Assembly: GCA_003343815.1 (NCBI GenBank) | Contig: QAKL01000108.1 | Location: 1-6,000 of the forward strand | Direction: 5' to 3' | DNA length: 6,000 nucleotides | DNA from: Clostridiales bacterium | Lineage (GTDB): Bacteria > Bacillota > Peptococcia > Peptococcales > Peptococcaceae | Part shown: in pieces, positions 4,917 to 6,000 of the stretch | Layout of the letters: each line of letters opens with the position of its first letter | How positions within the stretch are numbered: position 1 is the first letter of the stretch | Position numbers and translations under genes: made by a program | Notes under the pieces: generated by a model | What the model was told of the DNA's origin: nothing | Database searches by the model: none | What the model saw: only the letters and a program-made list of their open reading frames with translations

Positions 4917-5576
4917 ATGAACGAATCAGCTTTAACCCCACGCCAAGAAGCTATCATGAATTTTATCATAAAGCAAGTCCAATTAAAAGGTTATCCGCCG
5001 TCTGTCCGCGAGATCGGCTTAGCCGTCGGATTACAATCCAGCTCTACTGTTCACAATCATTTGAATCAATTAGAGAAAAAAGGCTATATTATGCGCGACC
5101 CGACCAAACCGCGCGCGATTATGATTTTGCGCGATACGAGCGGACATTTGATCAGCGACGAAGAGCTTTCTTTAGCGCATAGCACCGATCCGGTTGATGA
5201 AATCGTCAATCTGCCGTTAATCGGCACCGTGGCCGCCGGCAGTCCGATCTTGGCAGAGGAAAATTTGGAGGATACCATTTCCTTTCCGATGCGCTTTGTC
5301 CGCCATAATGGTGCCTTTATGCTCAAAATCAAAGGCGAAAGCATGATCGAGGCCGGGATTTTAGACGGCGATTATATCATCGTCGCCCCGCAAACAACCG
5401 CCAATAACGGTGATATCATCGTCGCTATGATTGACGGCGAAGCGACCTGCAAAACCTTTTACCGCGAGAAAAACCGCGTCCGTCTGCAGCCGGAAAACAG
5501 CTCCATGCAGCCGATTTACACTACCGAGGCGTCGATCATCGGCAAAGTCATTTCGCTGTTTCGTCCACGCATTTAA
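4917..5576 (+). CDS. lexA: LexA, SOS response transcriptional repressor (self-cleaving)
   Basis: LexA represses DNA-repair genes and cleaves itself when activated RecA filaments form on damaged DNA. The 219-residue protein has the usual Gram-positive length. An N-terminal winged helix-turn-helix (about 1-70) includes LTPRQEAIMNFI (6-17), GYPPSVREIG (25-34) and the recognition-helix region SSSTVHNHLNQLEKKGYI (41-58). The linker is followed by an S24 peptidase domain (about 97-219). The self-cleavage site is A107-G108 within VAAGSP (105-110); the catalytic serine is S142 in GESM (140-143), and the catalytic lysine is K179 in GEATCK (174-179). All catalytic residues are present, so the protein should be functional. 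GAGGAGG lies 5 bases before the ATG. The gene is monocistronic and preceded by its own SOS box. Its last 29 bases overlap the convergent vanW-type gene, and no terminator hairpin is seen after it. Confidence 0.97.
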   Translation: MNESALTPRQEAIMNFIIKQVQLKGYPPSVREIGLAVGLQSSSTVHNHLNQLEKKGYIMRDPTKPRAIMILRDTSGHLISDEELSLAHSTDPVDEIVNLPLIGTVAAGSPILAEENLEDTISFPMRFVRHNGAFMLKIKGESMIEAGILDGDYIIVAPQTTANNGDIIVAMIDGEATCKTFYREKNRVRLQPENSSMQPIYTTEASIIGKVISLFRPRI

Positions 5577-6000
5577 TGCGCCTATCAACAAGCACAAGCT
5601 TACTCGTATCATACGCCACCAGCGCATGATTTTGACGAATCAGCTCTTTTTCCACCGCATTACCGCTTGATGGATCGATTATCGTGCGGTAAATCGCGCC
5701 ATTACGATAAACGCCGTCATCTTCCAGCGAAAAATATTCATCCTCCGCTTTGATATGATAGGTATATTCTTGCCGCTTTTCCGCGCGCAACTCACCGCAC
5801 AAATATTGCTCCGTCACCCATGTCAAGAGCTGATAAGTATTCTCCGTCGGATTGAAAAAACGATAATCTAAATAATTATAGCAAATCGACGTCCCCGTAC
5901 CGAAAGGAATCGTCCGCTTGTAATCGGGAAAGAGATCCAGCGCGTCATGGTGATGATGTTCGGTAATTTTTAAGGGCGTATGCAAAATCATCCAGTGGAT
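5548..6000 (-). CDS. VanW family protein, C-terminal part, cut by right window edge
   Basis: The minus strand is open from the window edge to a TGA at 5550-5548, giving the C-terminal 150 residues of a VanW-family protein. Recognisable family blocks are HWMILHTPLKITEHHHHD, LFPDYKRTIPFGTGTSICYN with YLDYRFFNPT after it, LCGELRAEK, and the C-terminal KELIRQNHALVAYD. VanW is named from the vanB glycopeptide-resistance cluster, but its function is unknown and it is not itself a proven resistance determinant; homologues are common in non-resistant Firmicutes, and no other van gene is seen here. The start codon lies to the right of position 6000; a Met at 5991 is internal to the conserved region, not the true start. 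The 3' end overlaps lexA by 29 bp tail to tail. The family call is secure; an envelope-related role is inference. Confidence 0.87.
   Translation of the reverse strand: MHWMILHTPLKITEHHHHDALDLFPDYKRTIPFGTGTSICYNYLDYRFFNPTENTYQLLTWVTEQYLCGELRAEKRQEYTYHIKAEDEYFSLEDDGVYRNGAIYRTIIDPSSGNAVEKELIRQNHALVAYDTSKLVLVDRRIKCVDETAK

Noticed and set aside
5084..5344. 86-codon minus-strand reading frame inside lexA
   Set aside because: Antisense shadow of a strongly supported lexA gene with no recognisable product.
5361..5670. Reading frames at 5361-5627 (minus) and 5431-5670 (plus) around the lexA 3' end
   Set aside because: Both are out-of-frame shadows of lexA and the VanW-family gene; products are biased and without motifs.
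5548..6000. Vancomycin resistance cluster
   Set aside because: Only a VanW-family fragment is present; VanW is widespread outside resistance clusters, and no ligase, dehydrogenase, dipeptidase or two-component genes are seen.
1..6000. CRISPR array, insertion sequence, prophage or integrated element at the tRNA
   Set aside because: No regularly spaced repeats, transposase, integrase or direct repeat of the tRNA 3' end was found on reading both strands.

Overview
The window looks like chromosomal DNA from a low- to mid-GC member of the Bacillota (Firmicutes), more likely of a clostridial or Negativicutes-type lineage than a classical Bacillus. The evidence is a CdaA-type diadenylate cyclase, a DUF881-Sbp-DUF881 gene trio, a Gram-positive type LexA with a GAAC-N4-GTTC-like operator, a secreted glucosaminidase carrying copper-amine-oxidase-like 'stalk' repeats, strong Shine-Dalgarno sites, and a tRNA gene without an encoded CCA. 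This lineage call is inference; no rRNA or other phylogenetic marker is present.

Layout. Positions 1-545 (minus) hold the N-terminal 181 codons of cdaA, which runs off the left edge. A 282-bp AT-rich divergent spacer follows. Positions 828-2705 (plus) form a compact three-gene operon: a DUF881 membrane-anchored protein, the small basic membrane protein Sbp (DUF1290) and a second DUF881 protein, with 24-30 bp gaps and good ribosome binding sites. A perfect 14-bp hairpin (2704-2736) ends this operon and also the convergent tspO gene (2747-3202, minus). Upstream of tspO lie a terminator-like hairpin, a short AT-rich stretch, and a complete tRNA-Pro(GGG) transcription unit on the minus strand with a consensus promoter and a 21-bp terminator. 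Next comes a secreted peptidoglycan N-acetylglucosaminidase gene (3607-4731, minus), divergent from lexA (4917-5576, plus). The right edge holds the C-terminal part of a VanW-family gene (minus) that overlaps the lexA 3' end by 29 bp.

How they fit together. Most of the genes concern the cell envelope: CdaA makes c-di-AMP, which in Firmicutes influences osmolyte and cell-wall homeostasis; the DUF881/Sbp genes often lie near division genes in other Firmicutes; the glucosaminidase cuts peptidoglycan glycan strands; and VanW proteins are envelope-associated but functionally undefined. LexA is the SOS repressor, and its operator overlaps the -35 box of its own promoter, so it should autoregulate. 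I see no mobile element, CRISPR array, phage gene or clearly novel system. The most interesting items are regulatory architecture and gene order, not a new gene family.
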